A stretch of DNA of 6,296 bases from Candidatus Geohydrothermomicrobium daggyaiense. GTDB lineage: Bacteria > Actinomycetota > Geothermincolia > Fen-727 > JACVIW01. The translations under genes were made by a program, and so were the position numbers. This document shows, piece by piece, positions 1 to 5,949 of the stretch. Location of the stretch: positions 1-6,296 of the forward strand of contig JACVIW010000146.1 of the NCBI GenBank assembly GCA_015711695.1, given 5' to 3'. The notes below the pieces were generated by a model that saw only the letters and a list, made by a program, of their open reading frames with translations, searched no databases and was not told the origin of the DNA. Positions within the stretch are counted from its first letter, which is position 1; each line of letters begins with the position of its first letter.

Positions 1-803
1 TACATATCCATTATCGTATAACTCTCGCCCAACCCTTCGGTCATCCGCCCTGGATTTGCGTCTCCTCTAACCGTGATCTGCGTGAAGCCGCCTTTAAGTT
101 CAGCACCTTCCAGAATGTAAGGAGCCCCCGTAATTCTCGCCTCTGAAAGCAGTGCCGCGGTTATACCAGCAGACGCCGCTTGCCCTCCCTGAACTATCTT
201 TGCGGTAAATCCCCCCATGAGAATCTCCGCCATTGAAAGAGGCGCGAGATATCCAGCTATGCCGAGCGCACTCAGAATCCCGTCTCTCTTTAACCCCATT
301 AGCCTGGATGCAGCTGCGGCGGCGCCGAATGTTCCACAGGTTCCAGTGGGAAGAAAACCTGACAGCGTATGAAGTGGATGTACCGAGGCGGAAATCCTGT
401 TGGCGACTTCATATCCGGCGATAACCGCCTCAAGGAATTCTTGCCCGGATTTCCTTCTGTTTTCAGCGACCGCAAAAGCGGCAGGAGTGACCGCGGAAAC
501 AGGGTGATTTCCCCCGTGCCGAAGTCCGTCCTGCGACTCAATTGATTCCGCGAGAATACCATTCAAAAACGCGGCGTGATTCATATCTGTCTTGAATCCA
601 AACCCTAAAACGGTTGCTTCCTTACAGCCATTACCGGGATTGAGTGATTGAGCGATGTTTTTTACCTCTTTTAGCTTGAGGGAACCGTACACGTTGGCAA
701 TATAATCAAGAACGCAGATTTTTATACGTGTTTGCACATTCTCAGGAATATCTTTCCACTTCAAATCCGCGCAAAAGCATGCGAGTTTTCTTGTCTCGTC
801 CAT
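1..803 (-). CDS. MmgE/PrpD family protein, 3' end cut by window edge
   Basis: The frame is open from an ATG at 803 to the window edge (267 codons plus 2 nt; the family usually has about 450 residues), so the C-terminal lid domain is missing. The start is supported by AAGGAG at 814-819, 10 nt upstream. The N-terminal helical MmgE/PrpD domain is clear: a DYIANVYG helix near residues 33-40, the D92-GLRHGGNHP segment, an AVIAGYEVANRI helix (126-137), the GFLPTGTCGTFGAAAAASR stretch (149-167) and the AKIVQGGQAASAG motif (201-213). Family members include 2-methylcitrate dehydratase PrpD, cis-aconitate decarboxylase and iminodisuccinate epimerase, so substrate cannot be named. Asp92, His100 and Lys202 sit where I expect the conserved active-site Asp, His and Lys. 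The His of the usual GFHxT motif is Leu151, and the usual HPG after the Lys is QGG. It is last in the cluster, 118 nt after the CoA-transferase. Family assignment is firm; function is open. Confidence 0.93.
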   Translation of the reverse strand, partial: MDETRKLACFCADLKWKDIPENVQTRIKICVLDYIANVYGSLKLKEVKNIAQSLNPGNGCKEATVLGFGFKTDMNHAAFLNGILAESIESQDGLRHGGNHPVSAVTPAAFAVAENRRKSGQEFLEAVIAGYEVANRISASVHPLHTLSGFLPTGTCGTFGAAAAASRLMGLKRDGILSALGIAGYLAPLSMAEILMGGFTAKIVQGGQAASAGITAALLSEARITGAPYILEGAELKGGFTQITVRGDANPGRMTEGLGESYTIMDM

Positions 804-921
804 GTTCCACTTTCTCCTTCCCGCGCCCGGACTCAACGTGAAGTCTTTCTATTTGCGGACGCTATCGCGGCGACCATTCCTGCATGATCCTTGACCTGAA
901 AAAGCAGGCCGCAGACACTGT
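804..921 (-). other. 118-nt intergenic spacer with a coding-like stretch
   Basis: This is the longest gap in the cluster. No strong promoter or rho-independent terminator is visible: the only hairpin, CCTG/CAGG at 895-908, has a 4-bp stem with the T-run in its loop. On the minus strand, the frame starting at 922 stays open for 29 codons to a TGA at 833-835. It reads GLLFQVKDHAGMVAAIASA in its middle, which resembles the first strand and helix of an ACT domain. That frame has no good start codon except the internal ATG, which would give only 14 residues. I therefore treat it as spacer or gene remnant, not as a gene. Confidence 0.4.
814..819 (-). promoter_or_regulatory. Ribosome binding site for the MmgE/PrpD gene
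   Basis: AAGGAG on the minus strand lies 10 nt before the ATG at 803. It fixes the start of a reading frame that has no stop inside the window. Confidence 0.75.
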
Positions 922-1722
922 TCAGATATAACCCCGGTCGAGATAGATGTTTATCATACGCATCGGGTCAATTATTTCGCGAATGACTCTCAGTTCCTCA
1001 TCAGTTGGGGGTGGCGTTTCGTGTACATCGTCCGCGATCTTGAGATCCCATGGCGTGTTTTCGACTATCTCTTCGATGGTGTTTCCTGGATGATATGATT
1101 CGAGATAGGCTTCCTTCGTATGTTTGTCGAACCGCATGACCGCTTTATTGGTTATTATGACTTCCGGACCACAATCTTCTGGCAATCCCCATTTTGCGCG
1201 GCTGCCGGGCCCGTCTATATAGCCCGGGGTTGTTATGAAATCCACTTTATCGGAAAGCCTGCGTTTGTCGTGCAAGGCAATAATCAGAACCTTTTTGGCG
1301 AGGAGCCCGATGGGGTTAGCCCCGCCGCTTCCTGGTAAGCGGCTTTTGGGATTTATGTAATCCCCGATGACAGTGGTGTTAATGTTCCCGAATTTGTCTA
1401 CCTGACTGCCTGAGAGAAATCCAACATCTACCCATCCTCCCTGAAGGAACATGCCCATCACGTCAACAAGTGAACCGATGAACGCTGCCCCTGGATTGAG
1501 GCAGGGGTCGCCAACCGAAAGCGCCGGCCTTCTGGGATTTGCGTCATACACACCTGATTCCTGCATCATCTTGGCGTTCGGGGCATGCGTGTATTTCGCT
1601 ATGTTTGCGGATACAGCCGGAAAACCGGTCCCGACTATAACGATATCGCCGTCCTTGATCTCACGAGCCCCGCAACATGCCATAAGTTCAGGCTTGATGT
1701 ATTCAGAAGTGATCTCAGTCAT
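922..1722 (-). CDS. Class I CoA-transferase, glutaconate-type subunit B
   Basis: The 266-residue product is the beta half of a heteromeric class I CoA-transferase, which moves CoA between acyl-CoA and a free carboxylate through a glutamyl-CoA thioester. Visible landmarks are an N-terminal alpha/beta start (GDIVIVGTGFP, 25-35), the ESG motif with Glu55, where the catalytic Glu54 of Acidaminococcus glutaconate CoA-transferase beta falls, the GSGGAN loop (131-136) that lines the oxyanion site, and a C-terminal PPPTDEELRVIREIIDP segment (237-253). The size is normal for GctB. Retention of Glu55 argues for real transferase activity rather than the hydrolase role of the related IpdAB proteins. The ATG at 1722 follows AAGGAGG (1730-1736) by 7 nt. 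The gene starts 12 nt after subunit A, as expected for subunits made in equal amounts. The substrate is unknown: glutaconate is only the family name-giver. Confidence 0.93.
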   Translation of the reverse strand: MTEITSEYIKPELMACCGAREIKDGDIVIVGTGFPAVSANIAKYTHAPNAKMMQESGVYDANPRRPALSVGDPCLNPGAAFIGSLVDVMGMFLQGGWVDVGFLSGSQVDKFGNINTTVIGDYINPKSRLPGSGGANPIGLLAKKVLIIALHDKRRLSDKVDFITTPGYIDGPGSRAKWGLPEDCGPEVIITNKAVMRFDKHTKEAYLESYHPGNTIEEIVENTPWDLKIADDVHETPPPTDEELRVIREIIDPMRMINIYLDRGYI

Positions 1723-1729
1723 ATTCCTA

Positions 1730-1736
1730 CCTCCTT
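1730..1736 (-). promoter_or_regulatory. Ribosome binding site of CoA-transferase subunit B, overlapping the subunit A stop
   Basis: AAGGAGG on the minus strand begins inside the TAA stop codon (1735-1737) of subunit A and lies 7 nt before the subunit B ATG. Ribosomes ending subunit A finish on this site, which favours translational coupling of the two subunits. Confidence 0.8.
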
Positions 1737-2670
1737 AATAGGAGTAACTAACGGGATAGCTATAATCGAACTCCGCCATCAGGTTTTTGAACTGAGCGTA
1801 ACCGAATTTCTCGATGTACCGCTGCGTGTATTCGGTGCGGTCCTGAACACCAAAGACCCACTCGTCGAGAAACTCCTGGAAACCCTCTACGGTGTTGCTC
1901 GCCCTCTGGTACAGGCTACCGAACATCAGGTCAACGTCATAAAAACCTGGCGCGTAACCGGGGTGGGCGCCGAAAGGTTCTTGGACCACTGCCACGACCC
2001 GGAAATCCGGGACAATTGTCCGGGAAGGGTCCTTACCGATAATTTCTCGCGATACGATTCTCTCGCAGGAGACAATCACTTTCTTTGAGGCGTTTGCTCC
2101 CCATTTGCAATCTCCCTCTATTCCCCAGACCTGGGCGTTTCCGTTTTCGTCTGCCTGCTGCACATGTATTATCCCTACATCCGGGTTAAGTGCTGGAACG
2201 AGAAGAGCAGGTGTCCCGTCAAACGGATTTTCAATGACCTTATATTTCTTCTCGCCGAAAAATGAACTGATTTTGAGCAAGTCGGAACCCAACATATCTT
2301 TTACAGGAACAAATGGTATGCCAAGCGCGCCTGCCATGAGCATCATGGGCAGCGAAAGATTGGTGTACTCTTCGAGTTCAACTTTGTGCGGTATTCCCTT
2401 TTCTAAAGACCGGCGGAAGCACCTGCCCAGCCCGTAAACGCCGAGCGAAAGGAAGGTTGAAATAAATCTTTTTACGACACCCGCTCCAATCAGCATGTCG
2501 AAATCGTCTGCCGCATTGCTCCGGGTAATTGTGAGGTTTCTTTTTTTCTGACGGATAATCTCATGTATTGCGGCGAATGGAGGCCTGCAGATATATCCCC
2601 CAATGAAAACAAAGTCTCCATCATGGACAAATTGAGAAATGGCCTCCCGCATGGTCATTACCTTACTCAT
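1735..2670 (-). CDS. Class I CoA-transferase, glutaconate-type subunit A
   Basis: The 311-residue product is the alpha half of the glutaconate-type CoA-transferase; the partner beta subunit is the next gene. The N-terminus (SKVMTMREAISQFVHDGD, 2-19, then GGYICRPPFAAIHEIIR) is typical of GctA, with the GG loop at 24-25. Further family signatures are the EEYTN segment (100-104), the PVKDMLGSDLL stretch (122-132), AQVWGIEGD (179-187), a cation-poor VIVSCERIV strand (198-206) and EPFGAHPGYAPGFYDVD (231-247). Length is normal for the family. The ATG at 2670 has AGGAGG (2676-2681) 5 nt upstream. The gene lies 35 nt after the glycyl radical enzyme, so the transferase probably activates a substrate or product of that enzyme (inference). 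The related IpdA, a ring-opening hydrolase subunit in steroid breakdown, has the same fold and is the main alternative. Confidence 0.93.
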   Translation of the reverse strand: MSKVMTMREAISQFVHDGDFVFIGGYICRPPFAAIHEIIRQKKRNLTITRSNAADDFDMLIGAGVVKRFISTFLSLGVYGLGRCFRRSLEKGIPHKVELEEYTNLSLPMMLMAGALGIPFVPVKDMLGSDLLKISSFFGEKKYKVIENPFDGTPALLVPALNPDVGIIHVQQADENGNAQVWGIEGDCKWGANASKKVIVSCERIVSREIIGKDPSRTIVPDFRVVAVVQEPFGAHPGYAPGFYDVDLMFGSLYQRASNTVEGFQEFLDEWVFGVQDRTEYTQRYIEKFGYAQFKNLMAEFDYSYPVSYSY

Positions 2671-2705
2671 TTCAACCTCCTGTCGCAGTTAGTCGGGATG
2701 CGGCC

Positions 2706-5087
2706 CTAAATCTCATACTCATATCGGTTGATTATCTCTTCCTGGGCTGTGTCGCTAAGGCTTGTGAATATAGCAGAATAGCCGCTCACACGGACGACGA
2801 GATCCCTGTATTTCTCGGGTTCTGCCTGTGCCTTTCGGAGCGTTTCCGAATCAATCATATTGAACTGCACCTGGAGCCCTCCGCTCGAGAAATATCCCTG
2901 AATAAGGGAAAGCAATTTTTCCGGGTCCACCTTTTTGCCCTGGAGTCTGAGATTCAGGTTAGCCCCGTTATACAGGCGTTCTAATGGTAGCTTGCAAATA
3001 GAATTCATGACTGCAGTCGGTCCGCTTGTGGCGCAACCGTTTGAAGGTGTTAGGCCGTTGCCGAGTATGTCACCTGCATTACGTCCGTCAGGTGTGGCGG
3101 CGGTAAACGCGCCCATGGCGATGTGAAATCCAACTGAGAATACCCCTGGCCAGAAAGCACCACCCCTGAAGTTCCTGTGTCTTTCAAGCAGATCGCAGAA
3201 AAGGTTCAGAACTCTCACAGCCATGTTATCCGGACCGGGGATATCGTTACCGTACTTTGGCACACGGAGTAGCATGTATTTCCTTGCTTCCTCGGCATCC
3301 ATCCAGTCCTCAGCGAGCCAGTTGACGAGATCAGAAATAGTGAACTTGCCGTCCTCAAATATCGCCTTTTTGATTCCGTAAAGACTGTCTGCTGCATTTG
3401 AAAATCCCATCAACTGAACGCCGGTTGAGTTATAAACCGCGCCACCGCCTGTCAAGTCCACTCCTTTGTCAAGAGGGCCCTTGATCATCGAGGAAGCGAA
3501 GGGCGATGGAAGCATTTCCTCGATCGCGTTATCAAGCGCTTCCATACCTCTGACCATCTGATTGACGAAGTGGGACATCTGAGAAGAAAAAGCTTGCCAG
3601 ACTTCTTCGAAAGAAGTGAAATCCGCTGGGTTGCCCGTCTGGATGCCGGATTGGTAACCAAAGATATTGTCAATACCATTTGAGAGTGCCAGTTCCAAAC
3701 ACTTTGCAGCATTGAACTGCACCGCGAAGGTTGAGCCGAATGTTTTGCCTTGAGCGTTAGGTTCAACACAACCCACAAGCGCATAGTCCCGCGCGTCTTC
3801 AAGGGTGTGACCTGCGCGGATGAGCATTGGTATTACTGTTTCATCATTGAAAAGGTGGAGCGGAACGCCACGTCTTGTGTATTCCACAGCACGCATAAAG
3901 AAATCGCGCGGGGTTTTTTTACTGAGACGGATGCTCACATTCGGCTGAACTGTGCAGATATCGGCGAAAGCGTCGAGCGCAATGTAGCTCAGCTCATTAA
4001 CCGCGTTTTCTCCGTTTTCGTCAACGCCGGCAATTGTGAGATTCTGTGTGGTTTTCCCCTCCGGGTCTTCGCCTCCTGGCGTGAAGGCTTCCTCAAGGAC
4101 ATTCCATATTTCACAGGTCTTCAGATAAAGCAAGGAGAGTATTTCTCTGGCTTTATCGGGTGTAATGAGCCCCTTCTCTAAATCCCTTTTGTAGAAAGGA
4201 TAAAGGTACCGGTCTATCCTGCCGAGCGAAATGGAGTTTCCACCGGATTCGATCTGAGAGACAAGGTGCGCAAAATAGACGCTCTGAACAGCCTCGTGAA
4301 AGGTCTCCGCGGGTTTTTCCGGCACTCGCTCGCAGACACGAGCTATTTCCCGGAGTTCAGCAGCTCTGGCATCGTTTTTTTCGTTTTCAGCCATTTCGCG
4401 GGCGAGTTCGGCATGTCGTCTGGCAAAGTTTATCGTTGCGTTAAGCGAACGTATCACAGCTTGGTAAAATCTCCCCTTGTTGCCTTCCCTATCATCGGCG
4501 CTGAGAGTTTCAAGTTTTTGCCGGGCCCGGGCAATTATTCCGCCCATGCCGAGACCCAGCAGGGTGGGATGATCCATTGTGAAGTGACCGATACCATATG
4601 TGATCTCGAGCATGATTGTAAAAATGTACTTGTCTATGTCCTTCTCCACATCACCGGGGAGCAGTTCCTCAAATCTCTCTTCAACCGTCTTGCCTTCCCA
4701 GAAAGGCAATATCTCATCCCGGAGTTCTCTTTTTTCTTCAGGGGTAATCATTGCGCGCTGAAGAACCCGTATATCAAAGCGCTCAAGGTCGCCCTTGATC
4801 CACCGAGACTTGTTCTCTGGGAAAAGAGGCGCGCCTTTCAGTTTGGACGTTCGGCACCCAACGATTATTTCACCAGGGCGAATGTTGATGCTCATGTTGT
4901 TCAAGATGTGTTCAAGCGCTTTGCTCATCCGCGTAAACGGGTCAGATTCCCAGTTTTTCCGCATGGATTGGGTAAGGTATCGAGCTCTCTCCACGCAAAT
5001 TTCGAGGGGCGCTGAAATTATTCTTTCTCTTATTTCTGAAACCCGCTGTGTTGGCGGCGAATCTGTTTTGACTTGTACTACTGACAT
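2706..5087 (-). CDS. Glycyl radical enzyme, PFL/dehydratase-like, specificity unknown
   Basis: The 793-residue product (numbered from the ATG at 5087) has the complete architecture of a glycyl radical enzyme. The PFL domain opens with PLEICVERARYLTQS (27-41) and RTSKLKGAPLFPE (79-91). It continues with GHFTMDHP (167-174), the ESGGNSISLGRID segment (280-292) and GVPLHLFNDE (407-416). The active-site loop is GCVEP with thiyl Cys440 and Glu442. ATPDGR is at 664-669. The C-terminal glycyl radical motif is RVSGYSA with radical Gly769. Cys-x-Glu is the signature of radical dehydratases and arylacetate decarboxylases. It excludes pyruvate formate-lyase, which needs two adjacent cysteines, and is unlike benzylsuccinate-type synthases. 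Aligned without gaps after Cys440, the Asp that binds substrate in glycerol dehydratase is Phe454, so glycerol or propanediol is unlikely. A radical-SAM activase is required but none lies in the window. The enzyme should be cytoplasmic and O2-sensitive. A GTG at 5096 is an alternative start. Confidence 0.95.
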   Translation of the reverse strand: MSVVQVKTDSPPTQRVSEIRERIISAPLEICVERARYLTQSMRKNWESDPFTRMSKALEHILNNMSINIRPGEIIVGCRTSKLKGAPLFPENKSRWIKGDLERFDIRVLQRAMITPEEKRELRDEILPFWEGKTVEERFEELLPGDVEKDIDKYIFTIMLEITYGIGHFTMDHPTLLGLGMGGIIARARQKLETLSADDREGNKGRFYQAVIRSLNATINFARRHAELAREMAENEKNDARAAELREIARVCERVPEKPAETFHEAVQSVYFAHLVSQIESGGNSISLGRIDRYLYPFYKRDLEKGLITPDKAREILSLLYLKTCEIWNVLEEAFTPGGEDPEGKTTQNLTIAGVDENGENAVNELSYIALDAFADICTVQPNVSIRLSKKTPRDFFMRAVEYTRRGVPLHLFNDETVIPMLIRAGHTLEDARDYALVGCVEPNAQGKTFGSTFAVQFNAAKCLELALSNGIDNIFGYQSGIQTGNPADFTSFEEVWQAFSSQMSHFVNQMVRGMEALDNAIEEMLPSPFASSMIKGPLDKGVDLTGGGAVYNSTGVQLMGFSNAADSLYGIKKAIFEDGKFTISDLVNWLAEDWMDAEEARKYMLLRVPKYGNDIPGPDNMAVRVLNLFCDLLERHRNFRGGAFWPGVFSVGFHIAMGAFTAATPDGRNAGDILGNGLTPSNGCATSGPTAVMNSICKLPLERLYNGANLNLRLQGKKVDPEKLLSLIQGYFSSGGLQVQFNMIDSETLRKAQAEPEKYRDLVVRVSGYSAIFTSLSDTAQEEIINRYEYEI

Positions 5088-5092
5088 CGTGA

Positions 5093-5099
5093 CCACCCC
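5093..5099 (-). promoter_or_regulatory. Weak ribosome binding site deciding the glycyl radical enzyme start
   Basis: GGGGTGG on the minus strand lies 5 nt before the ATG at 5087. It overlaps the alternative GTG at 5096, which has only an A-rich run upstream. I therefore prefer the ATG, which shortens the protein by three residues. This site is one base off consensus and weaker than the others in the cluster. Confidence 0.6.
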
Positions 5100-5108
5100 G
5101 TTATTTTT

Positions 5109-5936
5109 TCAGACTTTTATATTCATGAAATTCACCAAAATTGCGTCCCGAATTTTCGCAGGAAGCCATTTGTTGATGGTGATGAAGAATGTATCCCTGC
5201 CCGAGAAGCGTGTAAAAAGCGGTACTTTCTTTGACTCAATTACATCGACTATCTTGTGGGCAGCATCCTGCGGCGTTGGCGCGGTCTTGATGAGTTCGTT
5301 ATCCCGGTCGATAAAACGCTTCACCCTATCCCTATAAGGAGAACCTTCGGGGGGCAATTTATGTATTTTTGCGGCGAACTGGGTTGAGACCTGGGATGGC
5401 TCTATTATTCCAACTTGAATGCCAAACGGCTCAATTTCATAGCGGAAAGCGAGCAGAAGACCCTCGAGGGCAAACTTGCTCGCCGTATAAATTGACTCAA
5501 ATGGAAATGGGATCTGTCCCACAAGTGATGACATTGCTATAAGCTTTCCTGTTCCTCTTTTACGCATCGATGGGATAAACGACTGAAAGGTTGTTGCCGC
5601 GCCTATCACGTTTATCTCCAGGCATTTCAATGCGGCTTCGAGGTCAACTTCCTCGAAAGGTCCAAAAAAGCCTATTCCTACGTTTGAAAGAACAGCGTCT
5701 ACCCTGCCGTATTTTTCAAGAACCTCATTGGCGAAAAGCCTGATTCCGGGCCTGTTTGTGATATCAAGCGTCACCAGGTGGTGATCGTTCGGTTGGGCGA
5801 TTTCATCTCTCAGTGTTTTAAGTCCGTCCTCGTCAACGTCGAAGCCAGCAATAAAATGGCTCCTGTCGGCAAGAATTTTCGCCACCTCTCTTCCCATACC
5901 CTGGGCAAGACCGGTGATAACAATGACGTCTCTCAT
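5109..5936 (-). CDS. Classical short-chain dehydrogenase/reductase, probably NAD(H)-dependent
   Basis: The 275-residue product is a classical SDR oxidoreductase that interconverts a hydroxyl and a carbonyl group. The Rossmann glycine motif TGLAQGMG is at 8-15. Asp33 at the end of the second strand points to NAD(H) over NADP(H). Asp58 contacts adenine, and NVG (85-87) replaces the common NAG. The catalytic tetrad is complete: Asn109, Ser137, Tyr150 and Lys154 (YTASK). After the core fold, about 75 residues form the substrate loop and a tail ending in a KWLPAKIRDAILVNFM segment (256-271), as in retinol-dehydrogenase-like or 17-beta-HSD-like SDRs of about 270-280 residues. No signal peptide is seen, so it is probably cytoplasmic. 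The ATG at 5936 has AAGGAGG 6 nt upstream. It sits 12 nt after the epimerase-like gene and 21 nt before the glycyl radical enzyme. Substrate cannot be read from sequence. Confidence 0.93.
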   Translation of the reverse strand: MRDVIVITGLAQGMGREVAKILADRSHFIAGFDVDEDGLKTLRDEIAQPNDHHLVTLDITNRPGIRLFANEVLEKYGRVDAVLSNVGIGFFGPFEEVDLEAALKCLEINVIGAATTFQSFIPSMRKRGTGKLIAMSSLVGQIPFPFESIYTASKFALEGLLLAFRYEIEPFGIQVGIIEPSQVSTQFAAKIHKLPPEGSPYRDRVKRFIDRDNELIKTAPTPQDAAHKIVDVIESKKVPLFTRFSGRDTFFITINKWLPAKIRDAILVNFMNIKV

Positions 5937-5942
5937 GTAATG

Positions 5943-5949
5943 CCTCCTT
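5943..5949 (-). promoter_or_regulatory. Ribosome binding site of the SDR gene, overlapping the upstream stop
   Basis: AAGGAGG on the minus strand lies 6 nt before the SDR ATG and begins at the last base of the upstream TGA (5949-5951). This is the same stop/Shine-Dalgarno overlap as between the two CoA-transferase genes and suggests coupled translation. Confidence 0.8.

Noticed and set aside
299..562. 87-codon minus-strand open frame
   Set aside because: It is in another frame of the same strand inside the MmgE/PrpD gene, whose own frame is continuous and conserved from 803 to the window edge; there is no sign of a frameshift.
895..908. Possible terminator hairpin in the gap after CoA-transferase subunit B
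   Set aside because: The stem is only 4 bp and the T-run is in the loop rather than after the stem, so it is not a rho-independent terminator.
1585..2088. 167-codon plus-strand open frame across the junction of the two CoA-transferase genes
   Set aside because: It overlaps two clearly conserved minus-strand genes, has no recognisable motif and lacks a good ribosome binding site.
4266..5015. 249-codon open frame on the plus strand, opposite the N-terminal half of the glycyl radical enzyme
   Set aside because: The minus strand carries a full-length, motif-complete enzyme here. The plus-strand translation has no recognisable domain, and its length follows from the codon composition of the real gene.
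2706..5087. Pyruvate formate-lyase or benzylsuccinate/alkylsuccinate synthase as the identity of the glycyl radical enzyme
   Set aside because: There is a single active-site Cys followed by Val-Glu, not the Cys-Cys pair of PFL. The Cys-x-Glu motif, together with the lack of neighbouring small synthase subunits, argues against fumarate-adding enzymes.
5085..5096. GTG at 5096 as the start of the glycyl radical enzyme
   Set aside because: The only Shine-Dalgarno-like sequence (GGGGTGG) overlaps this GTG and is correctly spaced for the ATG at 5087. The three extra residues have no family support, though the GTG cannot be excluded.
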